A stretch of 5,080 nucleotides of DNA from Thiobacillus sp. UBA2487 (lineage in GTDB: Bacteria; Pseudomonadota; Gammaproteobacteria; Burkholderiales; Sulfuriferulaceae): contig DDOT01000042.1 of assembly GCA_002341815.1 (NCBI GenBank), forward strand, positions 6,517-11,596. Reading direction: 5' to 3'. A model generated the notes under the pieces. That model was given only the letters and a program-made list of their open reading frames with translations. It was not told the origin of the DNA and ran no database searches. Positions 1 to 5,080 of the stretch are shown piece by piece (the first letter of the stretch is position 1; the number at the start of each line of letters is the position of its first letter). Position numbers and translations under genes: made by a program.

Positions 1-22
1 ATAAAATTCCACTCTGTAACAA

Positions 23-48
23 AATTCTGCGTGATCATCACGCGAATT
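23..48 (-). terminator. Dyad, possible terminator of the peroxiredoxin gene
   Basis: AATTC (23-27), a single unpaired T, GCGTGAT (29-35), a central C (36), ATCACGC (37-43) and GAATT (44-48) form a nearly perfect 12-bp dyad. Read on the minus strand the hairpin is followed by TTTTGTT, so it could terminate the transcript of the peroxiredoxin gene, whose stop codon is about 70 bases upstream on that strand. The U-tract is short and interrupted, and the symmetry would suit a protein-binding operator equally well, so the terminator call is tentative. Confidence 0.4.
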
Positions 49-79
49 CATGAAATGATCGAGTTAAAAAGTCGTGATC

Positions 80-105
80 AATTCCTCAACGTATGTGCAG
101 GAATT
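80..105. repeat. Inverted repeat AATTCCT-N12-AGGAATT
   Basis: AATTCCT at 80-86 is perfectly complementary to AGGAATT at 99-105, with a 12-base loop. It lies 14 bases beyond the peroxiredoxin stop codon. On the minus strand a run of five T (70 to 66) follows nine bases after the stem, which is too far for a canonical intrinsic terminator. It may stabilise the 3' end of the mRNA or be chance in AT-rich DNA. Confidence 0.35.
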
Positions 106-118
106 AATCGATGCTTTT

Positions 119-718
119 TTAGAGCTGCTCAGCGTGATGCGCCAGGTAATCAGCCACCCCTTCAGGTGACGCATTCATGCCGGCATCCCCTTTGTTCCAA
201 CCGGCCGGACAAACTTCACCGTGTTCTTCGGTAAATTGCAACGCATCAATCATGCGCAGCATTTCATCCACATTACGACCCAGTGGCAAATCATTCACCA
301 CTTGATGACGCACGATACCGCCCTTGTCAATCAAGAATGAACCGCGCAATGCAACGCCGCCATCCAACTCGACATCGTATGCCTTGGCAATTTCATGCTT
401 CACATCGGCGACCAGCGTATATTTGACTTGACCGATACCGCCCTTGTTCACAGGCGTATTTTTCCATGCCAAATGGGTAAATTGCGAATCAATCGAAACG
501 CCAATGACCTCAACGCCACGCTGGGTAAATTCGGCCAAGCGGTGATCGAATGCAATCAATTCAGACGGGCAAACAAACGTGAAGTCGAGCGGATAGAAAA
601 ACACCACCACATATTTGCCGCGCGTAAATTCAGAAAATGTAATATCCTTGATTTCATTGTTACCAAGTACTGCTGTCGCAGTAAAATCAGGGGCGGGTTT
701 ACATACCAAAACAGCCAT
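119..718 (-). CDS. Typical 2-Cys peroxiredoxin (AhpC/TSA family, Prx1 type)
   Basis: The 199-residue protein is a full-length thiol peroxidase that would reduce H2O2, organic hydroperoxides and peroxynitrite in the cytoplasm. The peroxidatic site PLDFTFVCP places Pro43, Thr47 and Cys50 in the PxxxTxxC motif, and Arg125 in LRGSFLID is the conserved active-site arginine. The resolving cysteine is Cys170 in the EVCPAGW motif, marking a typical 2-Cys enzyme that forms head-to-tail dimers and usually decamers. GGIG at 93-96 matches the GGLG loop of the eukaryotic-like class, while the C-terminal YF is YL (191-192). The ATG at 718 is chosen over an upstream extension because AAGGAG sits 6 bases before it and the family N-terminus (VxxPAPDF) begins there. 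No ahpF or thioredoxin-like reductase is adjacent, so thioredoxin is the likely reductant (inference). It is divergent from the permease gene and probably monocistronic. Confidence 0.96.
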   Translation of the reverse strand: MAVLVCKPAPDFTATAVLGNNEIKDITFSEFTRGKYVVVFFYPLDFTFVCPSELIAFDHRLAEFTQRGVEVIGVSIDSQFTHLAWKNTPVNKGGIGQVKYTLVADVKHEIAKAYDVELDGGVALRGSFLIDKGGIVRHQVVNDLPLGRNVDEMLRMIDALQFTEEHGEVCPAGWNKGDAGMNASPEGVADYLAHHAEQL

Positions 719-724
719 TTTTAA

Positions 725-730
725 CTCCTT
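725..730 (-). promoter_or_regulatory. Ribosome binding site of the peroxiredoxin gene
   Basis: On the minus strand AAGGAG lies 6 bases before the ATG at 718. This strong Shine-Dalgarno match decides the start and makes the 36-residue upstream extension of the open frame unlikely to be translated. Confidence 0.85.
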
Positions 731-746
731 GATGTCCGATAAACAA

Positions 747-775
747 AGTATACCCATCAGACCGGTGGTGCAGTA
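747..775 (-). promoter_or_regulatory. Candidate promoter of the peroxiredoxin gene
   Basis: Read on the minus strand, TATACT (752 to 747) matches the -10 consensus at five of six positions and stands about 28 bases before the start codon, which would leave a very short leader. The hexamer 17 bases upstream, TACTGC (775 to 770), is a poor -35 element. A second, weaker pairing is TTGATT (807 to 802) with TAAGAA 16 bases further on. No clear OxyR-type ATAG/CTAT array is seen. A weak -35 would be compatible with an activator, but none can be named from the sequence. Confidence 0.4.
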
Positions 776-837
776 ACGATTCTTATTTAACCTTACTGAT
801 AAATCAACCATTATTGTCATCACCACGCCGTCTGCAA

Positions 838-856
838 GCTGTTAGAATCTAACCGC
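838..856. promoter_or_regulatory. Palindrome overlapping a possible -10 box of the permease gene
   Basis: GTTAGA (841-846) and TCTAAC (848-853) form a perfect 6-bp inverted repeat around a single A. After one mismatch (T840 with C854) two more pairs follow, giving 8 of 9 matched positions. The dyad contains TAGAAT (843-848), a plausible -10 element 32 bases before the permease ATG. TTGTCA at 814-819 resembles a -35 element but lies 23 bases away, too far for normal sigma-70 spacing. An operator covering the promoter is possible. Confidence 0.3.
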
Positions 857-879
857 CTCTTTTCATCTTGTCAAATTGC

Positions 880-1902
880 ATGCACACCACTCCGTCCATT
901 TCTTATCCAACCATCAGCCAGATCGCGTCCTGGATCATTGCATCCATCGGTTTACTCCTGGTTCTGTTGTTACATTTATTACCCGCATTGCTCACCGGGC
1001 TACTGGTTTACGAACTGGTACACCAAATTTCACCCGCCATTGATCGCCATTTACCCGGTCAACGCTCCCGATTTATCGCCATTGCCCTGCTGGCCATCGG
1101 CGCAATTCTTCTTATTGCCAGCGCCATCATCGGCTTACTGACATTTTTGAATTCAGATTCCGGTAATTTGTCGGCTTTGTTCGCGCGCATGGCGGAAATA
1201 CTCGACAATACACGCAATGCTGTGCCAGCATGGGTTGCTGCGTACCTGCCTGCCGACGCCACCGCGGTACAACAAGCCGTTAGTGCCTGGTTACGCACAC
1301 ATGGCAGCGAGGTGCAACTGGCGGGTACTGAAATGGGGCGCTTGATGGTGCGCATGCTGATCGGCATGATCATTGGTGCACTGTTGTCGCTGCACGACAT
1401 CAGCGCACCCACCGAGCGCTTACCACTGGCTACAGCGCTGGCCGAGCGCGTACAGCGTTTACGCTTGTCGTTCAGCCGTATCATTTTGGCTCAAGTACGT
1501 ATTGCCACCATCAATACGGCTATTACCGGCATCTACTTGCTGGTATTGCTTCCGATGGCACACATCACCTTGCCATTGGTTAAAAGCATGCTGTTTATTA
1601 CATTCATTGCAGGTTTGATCCCGGTTGTCGGCAATCTGATGTCCAATTCAATCATCATTATTGTCAGTTTGAGCCATTCATTAGGCATTGCCTTGGTTTC
1701 GTTGGGGTACTTGCTCATCATCCACAAGCTGGAATATTTCCTCAATGCACGCATTGTGGGCTCATCCATTCACGCTCGCGCATGGGAACTGCTCACCGCC
1801 ATGTTGCTGATGGAAGCGGCATTCGGATTGAGTGGTTTGGTCGCAGCGCCTATTTATTATGCATGGCTGAAAGATGAACTGCATGCGCGCCGACTGATTT
1901 AG
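880..1902 (+). CDS. AI-2E family transporter (PerM-like membrane permease)
   Basis: The 340-residue inner-membrane protein has the architecture of the AI-2E/PerM family: two N-terminal hydrophobic segments (about 18-47 and 65-90), a soluble stretch (about 91-155), and a C-terminal group of membrane helices. The strongest family signals are IPVVGN at 247-252, HKLEYFLNARIVGS from residue 282, and a conserved end with WELL, MEAAFG and APIYYAW. Despite the family name, members export diverse or unknown substrates, and nothing here shows that autoinducer-2 is transported. The ATG at 880 is preferred; an in-frame TTG at 868 would add four residues. Neither start has a visible Shine-Dalgarno sequence, so translation may be weak or from a short leader. 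The length is normal for the family (about 340-370). It is divergent from the peroxiredoxin gene and separated from the glycosyltransferase by 55 bases with a promoter, so it is probably its own transcription unit. Confidence 0.92.
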   Translation: MHTTPSISYPTISQIASWIIASIGLLLVLLLHLLPALLTGLLVYELVHQISPAIDRHLPGQRSRFIAIALLAIGAILLIASAIIGLLTFLNSDSGNLSALFARMAEILDNTRNAVPAWVAAYLPADATAVQQAVSAWLRTHGSEVQLAGTEMGRLMVRMLIGMIIGALLSLHDISAPTERLPLATALAERVQRLRLSFSRIILAQVRIATINTAITGIYLLVLLPMAHITLPLVKSMLFITFIAGLIPVVGNLMSNSIIIIVSLSHSLGIALVSLGYLLIIHKLEYFLNARIVGSSIHARAWELLTAMLLMEAAFGLSGLVAAPIYYAWLKDELHARRLI

Positions 1903-1907
1903 CCATG

Positions 1908-1924
1908 ATGCGTGGCAAACGCAT
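1908..1924. promoter_or_regulatory. Palindrome ATGCGT-N5-ACGCAT in the -35 region
   Basis: ATGCGT (1908-1913) and ACGCAT (1919-1924) are perfectly complementary around GGCAA. The element begins five bases after the permease stop codon and ends six bases before a perfect TATAAT, so it occupies the position of the -35 box. It has no following T-run in either direction, which argues against an intrinsic terminator and in favour of a regulator-binding site. The regulator cannot be identified. Confidence 0.4.
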
Positions 1925-1930
1925 TCAAGG

Positions 1931-1936
1931 TATAAT
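1931..1936 (+). promoter_or_regulatory. Perfect -10 box (TATAAT) for the glycosyltransferase cluster
   Basis: TATAAT is an exact sigma-70 -10 consensus. It lacks a convincing -35 hexamer: spacings of 16, 17 and 18 give TGCGTG, ATGCGT and GATGCG. There is no TGn extension. Transcription would start near 1943, leaving a leader of about 15-25 bases before the TTG start. It probably drives the three-gene cluster that follows. Confidence 0.6.
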
Positions 1937-1957
1937 CGCGCCACTTTCCTTACAGGC

Positions 1958-3631
1958 TTGGCTGTCTTGAAACCTTTGCGTCCGGCACCCTCCACACCAT
2001 TTCTACTGCTGTTTTTCGGTCTGTTGGCCGTGGTTTGGTTCGCAACCATCGGCCATAATGCGCTGGTGCGCCCCGATGAAGGACGCTATGCTGAAATTCC
2101 ACGTGAAATGCTGGCCTCCGGCAACTGGGTTACCCCCCGTCTGGATGGTTTGAAATACTTTGAAAAACCGGCCTTACAGTATTGGGCCACAGCCGTTGCA
2201 TATACCGCATTCGGTCAACACGAATGGACGGCACGCTTGTGGGCGGCACTTACCGGTTTTGCCGGCATTTTAGCCACATGGTTTACCGGTTATCGCCTGT
2301 GGGGCGGACGAGCAGGTTTTTTTTCGGCCAGCATTCTGGCGAGCAGCTTTCTGTATTTCGCAATCGGCCATATCAATATCCTGGATATGGGCGTGAGTTT
2401 TTTCATGAGCCTCAGCCTGATGGCGCTCATTCTGGCTCAGACTGAAACACACAAACGCTTCGGCTGGATGATGCTGTGCTGGGCCGCAATGGGACTATCC
2501 ATGCTCAGCAAAGGCTTGATTGGCATTGCCTTGCCTGGTGCGGTATTAATGATTTACACCCTCATTCGGCGCGAATGGCGACTCTGGACCAAACTTCATT
2601 TGATATCAGGTCTCCTGCTGTTCTTGCTGATTGTTCTGCCTTGGTTTGTGTTGGTTGCGCGCGCCAATCCCGAATTTTTGTGGTTTTTTTTCATCCATGA
2701 ACACTGGTTGCGTTTTTTAACGCCGATTGCCGGTCGTGTTCATCCTTGGTACACATTCATCGTGGTGGTATTGCTCGGCATATTGCCGTGGACCGGCACC
2801 TTGTTGCACAGCCTGAAAACACGTTTAACATCGGGTCAAACGACGTCAGGCCATTTTTCCCCTCTCACGATGCTGATGACCTGGGCAATCTTCATTTTTG
2901 TATTTTTCAGTATTTCTCATTCCAAACTGGTGCCCTACATCTTGCCAATTTTTCCGGCATTAGCACTCATTATGGGACAACAACTGGCCGAAATGGACGG
3001 ACGTCAATTTGCGCGCCAGCTCTGGCCCGCTGCCCTGTTTGCCACTCTGATGCTGATAGCGACCCCTTTCGTCCCTCATATGGCGAGCGATCAAGTTCCT
3101 TTGGCCTTGTACCGAGGCTTTGCCGTGTACTTGGGTATCGGCGCATTCATCTGGTTACTGGCTATCTTGCGCGCCATGCAACTGGCTCGATGGGATAACA
3201 TGCTGCATTCGGTAACCATTTTGACTTTCGGCAGTGTACTAATGGGGCAAATGGTGTATTTGGGATATGACAAGCTTTCACCAGCCAGTTCGGCTCGCCA
3301 TTTGCTTCCTGCCATACAACCCTGGTTGCGGCCGAACACCCCGTTTTACAGCGTCGCCATGTACGAGCAAACCTTACCGCCCTACCTGCATCGCACCTTA
3401 ACCTTGGTGGCACATCCCGATGAAATGGAATTTGGTATTCAACAAGAACCCGACAAATGGATTCCAACCGTCAAGCAATTTGAAGCCGTTTGGCCTCGGC
3501 AAGCGTATGCCATGGCGGTCATGTCACCTGACGAGTATAAAAAATTACATCAAGATGGCCTGCCCATGCAAATCATTACCCAAGACACACGGCGAGTGGT
3601 TGTTGTCACGCCGCAGGAGCGCCAACCATGA
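1958..3631 (+). CDS. ArnT-like glycosyltransferase (GT39/PMT fold, family GT83-type)
   Basis: This 557-residue polytopic inner-membrane enzyme resembles ArnT, which moves an aminoarabinose from undecaprenyl phosphate to lipid A on the periplasmic face. After the first membrane segment (about 14-32) comes the catalytic loop RPDEGRYAEIPREM with Asp40-Glu41, followed by GLKYFEKPALQYW (64-76). Asp143 in NILDM, SKGLIGIALPG (184-194), the FFFIHEHWLRF segment and SKLVPYILPIFPAL are further ArnT-like signatures. Roughly a dozen hydrophobic segments precede a soluble C-terminal domain (about 430-557), and the length matches the family (about 550). The start is uncertain: no ATG lies before the first helix. 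TTG at 1958 gives the longest form, while TTG at 1967 (MKPLRP) has an AGG 10 bases upstream and may be the real start. The stop overlaps the next start as ATGA. The donor sugar and acceptor are not determinable; aminoarabinose on lipid A is the analogy. Confidence 0.9.
   Translation: MAVLKPLRPAPSTPFLLLFFGLLAVVWFATIGHNALVRPDEGRYAEIPREMLASGNWVTPRLDGLKYFEKPALQYWATAVAYTAFGQHEWTARLWAALTGFAGILATWFTGYRLWGGRAGFFSASILASSFLYFAIGHINILDMGVSFFMSLSLMALILAQTETHKRFGWMMLCWAAMGLSMLSKGLIGIALPGAVLMIYTLIRREWRLWTKLHLISGLLLFLLIVLPWFVLVARANPEFLWFFFIHEHWLRFLTPIAGRVHPWYTFIVVVLLGILPWTGTLLHSLKTRLTSGQTTSGHFSPLTMLMTWAIFIFVFFSISHSKLVPYILPIFPALALIMGQQLAEMDGRQFARQLWPAALFATLMLIATPFVPHMASDQVPLALYRGFAVYLGIGAFIWLLAILRAMQLARWDNMLHSVTILTFGSVLMGQMVYLGYDKLSPASSARHLLPAIQPWLRPNTPFYSVAMYEQTLPPYLHRTLTLVAHPDEMEFGIQQEPDKWIPTVKQFEAVWPRQAYAMAVMSPDEYKKLHQDGLPMQIITQDTRRVVVVTPQERQP
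3615..3619 (+). promoter_or_regulatory. Ribosome binding site of the SMR-like gene inside the preceding gene
   Basis: AGGAG lies 8 bases before the ATG at 3628, within the last codons of the glycosyltransferase gene. Together with the ATGA stop/start overlap it supports translational coupling of the two membrane proteins. Confidence 0.75.
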
Positions 3632-3999
3632 GTTGGGTTAGCTGGTTACTGCTGTTAACCGGGGTGTTTCTTAACGCAGCGGCACAATTACTGCTAAAAG
3701 CGGGCACCCGTACTATTGGTGAATTTGTGTTTACACTGAACAACATACTGCCGATAGGCTGGCAATTAGCCACCGAGCCGCATATCTTGGGCGGACTCAC
3801 CTGTTATGTGGTGAGCTTGATTGCCTGGATCATGGTTTTGTCACGGGTTGAAGTCAGCCTGGCTTACCCCATGGTGTCATTCGGTTACATTGTAACTGCC
3901 GTGGCATCATGGCTGTTGTTTGGTGAAGCCTTAACCCTCACCCGCATCGCCGGCATTCTGGTCATCATGTTTGGGGTTTTCCTCATTACCCGCAGCTAA
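3628..3999 (+). CDS. SMR-fold membrane protein, ArnE/ArnF-like lipid-linked sugar flippase subunit
   Basis: The 123-residue protein has four predicted membrane helices (about 3-24, 53-72, 75-98, 104-121), the pattern of the small multidrug resistance/EamA half-size family. The first helix ends in NAAAQLLLKAG, where Asn16 stands at the position of the proton- and drug-coupling Glu14 of EmrE, so a drug-pump role is unlikely. The VSLAYPMVS block at 76-84 and FGE at 98-100 match the ArnE/ArnF group, which flips undecaprenyl-phosphate-linked aminoarabinose to the periplasmic side. In Escherichia coli ArnE and ArnF act as a pair; only one such gene is visible here, so it may act as a homodimer or have a partner beyond the window. 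The start is fixed by AGGAG and the ATGA overlap with the ArnT-like gene. The function as a flippase subunit is inferred from family and neighbours. Confidence 0.85.
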   Translation: MSWVSWLLLLTGVFLNAAAQLLLKAGTRTIGEFVFTLNNILPIGWQLATEPHILGGLTCYVVSLIAWIMVLSRVEVSLAYPMVSFGYIVTAVASWLLFGEALTLTRIAGILVIMFGVFLITRS

Positions 4000-4047
4000 C
4001 GCCTGACATGATCACCATTACCTCACGATTCCGCTGAAAGTACTCCC

Positions 4048-5080
4048 ATGAACATTCTGCCTTTCACCCGCCCGAGCATCGACGAGGCCACCATTGAATC
4101 CGTCAATACTGTGTTACGTTCCGGCTGGCTGACCAGCGGTCCAAACGTTCAAGCATTGGAACGTGAAATCAGCACCCTGATGAATAACCGCCCGGCACGA
4201 TGCTTGAATTCAGGTACCGCAGCGTTGGAAATTGCGCTTGATCTGCTGGATATCGGCCCCGGAGATGAAGTCATTACCTGCCCGATGTCATGGGTAGCAA
4301 CGGCAAATGTGATTGTATTGGCTGGTGCCACGCCGGTATTTGTTGATATCGACCCTGTCACCCGCAATATCGATCTCAGCAAAATTGAGGCTGTCATTAC
4401 CCCTCGTACCAAAGCCATCATTCCGGTTGATCTGGCCGGTTTGCCGGTTGATCGGGATGCGCTGTACGATATTGCCGGTCGCCATGGCCTGCGGGTGATA
4501 GAAGACGCCTGCCAATCGTTTGGTTCCAGTTGGAAGGGCAAACCCATTGGTAGTTTTGGTGATCTGGTTGCATTCAGCTTTCACGCCAACAAAAACATCA
4601 CGACCGGAGAAGGCGGTTGTCTGGTTTTGCCCGATGCCAACATGACCAGTCTGTGCGAACGTCTGCGCTTGCAAGGCGTGGTACGCCAGCCCGATGGCAG
4701 TATGGAAGTTGATGTGGCCGGTGGCAAATTCAACCTGACCGATATAGCAGCCGCAATCGGACTCGGCCAGCTACCTCATCTTACCGAATTCACCGAGCGG
4801 CGACGCCACTTGGCGCGTTGTTACTTTGATAGTTTAGGTAACAACAGTGGTTTTGGACTGCCAGTAGCCAATTTTGAAGACAGCAATTGGCATATGTTTC
4901 AGTTGATTTTACCCTTGGCGGTTATGCGTTTTGGCCGCGGCGAATTCATTGCCCGAATGCGGGAACGTGGCTTTGCCTTAGGCGTACATTACCCGGCCAT
5001 TCATCTGTTCAAGCTATATCGTGGCATGGGACACCATGACGGTGAGTTCCCCCATGCCGAAACCATCGGCGCCGGAACGA
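4048..5080 (+). CDS. DegT/DnrJ/EryC1/StrS aminotransferase, ArnB-like (3' end beyond the window)
   Basis: The 344 residues visible belong to the PLP-dependent sugar aminotransferases, which convert a nucleotide-linked 4-keto sugar to the 4-amino sugar, usually with glutamate as donor, in the cytoplasm. The N-terminus LPFTRP and SGWLTSGP (25-32) match ArnB and support the ATG at 4048. Further signatures are NSGTAAL (54-60), GPGDEVIT (70-77), VDIDP (99-103), IEDACQS (151-157, Asp153 for the pyridine nitrogen), FSFHANKNITTGEGG (176-190) with Lys182 as the Schiff-base lysine, KFNLTDIAAAI, and GVHYPAIHLFKLYR near the end. Family members have about 370-385 residues, so some 30-40 are missing. Asp128 (PVDLAG) replaces the histidine common at this place. 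GAAAG 7 bases before the start is a weak Shine-Dalgarno site. It lies 48 bases after the SMR gene and is probably cotranscribed. The substrate could be UDP-Ara4O or another keto sugar. Confidence 0.93.
   Translation, partial: MNILPFTRPSIDEATIESVNTVLRSGWLTSGPNVQALEREISTLMNNRPARCLNSGTAALEIALDLLDIGPGDEVITCPMSWVATANVIVLAGATPVFVDIDPVTRNIDLSKIEAVITPRTKAIIPVDLAGLPVDRDALYDIAGRHGLRVIEDACQSFGSSWKGKPIGSFGDLVAFSFHANKNITTGEGGCLVLPDANMTSLCERLRLQGVVRQPDGSMEVDVAGGKFNLTDIAAAIGLGQLPHLTEFTERRRHLARCYFDSLGNNSGFGLPVANFEDSNWHMFQLILPLAVMRFGRGEFIARMRERGFALGVHYPAIHLFKLYRGMGHHDGEFPHAETIGAGT

Larger units (their letters stand above)
1..118. other. Non-coding region at the left edge, downstream of the peroxiredoxin gene
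   Basis: No convincing coding region is present: the only open frame starting here, on the plus strand, runs antisense into the peroxiredoxin gene and resembles no family. The stretch is AT-rich and contains two inverted repeats (23-48 and 80-105) and the 8-mer CGTGATCA twice (30-37 and 73-80). It is the 3' flank of the minus-strand peroxiredoxin gene. Whatever gene lies further left is outside the window. Confidence 0.6.

Noticed and set aside
395..724. 109-residue open frame on the plus strand, opposite the peroxiredoxin
   Set aside because: It is antisense to a clear gene, has no family signature and no ribosome binding site; a shadow frame.
719..826. 36-residue N-terminal extension of the peroxiredoxin open frame
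   Set aside because: The ATG at 718 has AAGGAG at ideal spacing and begins the family N-terminus; the extension resembles nothing and contains the likely promoter.
1059..1484. 141-residue open frame on the minus strand opposite the permease
   Set aside because: Composition is the reverse complement of membrane codons (rich in Ser, Ala, Arg, Met) with no family resemblance; a shadow frame.
1913..1927. Possible sigma-54 promoter (TGGC at 1913-1916)
   Set aside because: The GC of the -12 element is absent at the required spacing from the GG; the TATAAT box explains the region better.
2746..3198. 150-residue open frame in another plus-strand frame of the ArnT-like gene
   Set aside because: The ArnT-like frame carries conserved motifs throughout, so the overlapping frame is a shadow; there is no sign of a frameshift.
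3628..3999. Quaternary-ammonium or multidrug efflux pump of the EmrE type
   Set aside because: The essential helix-1 glutamate is missing and the gene is coupled to an ArnT-like transferase, which favours a lipid-linked sugar flippase.
4008..4037. Nine-codon open frame between the SMR and aminotransferase genes
   Set aside because: It has no ribosome binding site, no attenuator hairpin after it, and a length expected by chance.
4149..4674. Two overlapping minus-strand frames opposite the aminotransferase
   Set aside because: The plus-strand frame contains all the aminotransferase motifs, including the PLP lysine; the minus frames are shadows.

Overview
The window reads as an ordinary chromosomal stretch of a Gram-negative bacterium. 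The protein types and the betaproteobacterial style of the genes (an AI-2E-family permease with a long conserved C-terminal block, an Arn-like envelope cluster, a Prx1-type peroxiredoxin with its own promoter region) suggest Betaproteobacteria. That placement is an inference from family resemblance, not from a marker gene. No rRNA, tRNA, CRISPR array, insertion sequence or phage gene is visible, and no gene appears broken.

Layout. Positions 1-118 hold no gene but contain two inverted repeats downstream of the first gene, one of which may act as its terminator. A typical 2-Cys peroxiredoxin is encoded on the minus strand (718 to 119). A divergent intergenic region of about 160 bp follows. It has a TATACT-type -10 element for the peroxiredoxin and a palindrome overlapping a possible -10 for the plus-strand side. 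Next comes an AI-2E-family (PerM-like) membrane permease (880-1902, plus). A 55-bp gap after it carries a perfect TATAAT box and a 6+6 bp palindrome where the -35 element should be.

From this promoter a plus-strand cluster runs to the right edge: an ArnT-like GT39/PMT-fold glycosyltransferase (1958-3631), a small SMR-fold membrane protein resembling ArnE/ArnF (3628-3999, overlapping by ATGA), and a DegT/ArnB-like PLP aminotransferase (from 4048, cut by the window end about 30-40 residues short).

The last three genes fit one pathway. The aminotransferase would make a 4-amino sugar nucleotide. A missing downstream glycosyltransferase would put the sugar on undecaprenyl phosphate, the SMR-like protein would flip the lipid-linked sugar across the inner membrane, and the ArnT-like enzyme would transfer it to an envelope acceptor such as lipid A. 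This resembles the arn (L-Ara4N, polymyxin resistance) pathway of Enterobacteriaceae, but the gene order differs and only one SMR subunit is seen here. The sugar and the acceptor cannot be read from the sequence. I see no clearly undescribed system; the best candidates for a second look are this Arn-like cluster and its promoter palindrome.
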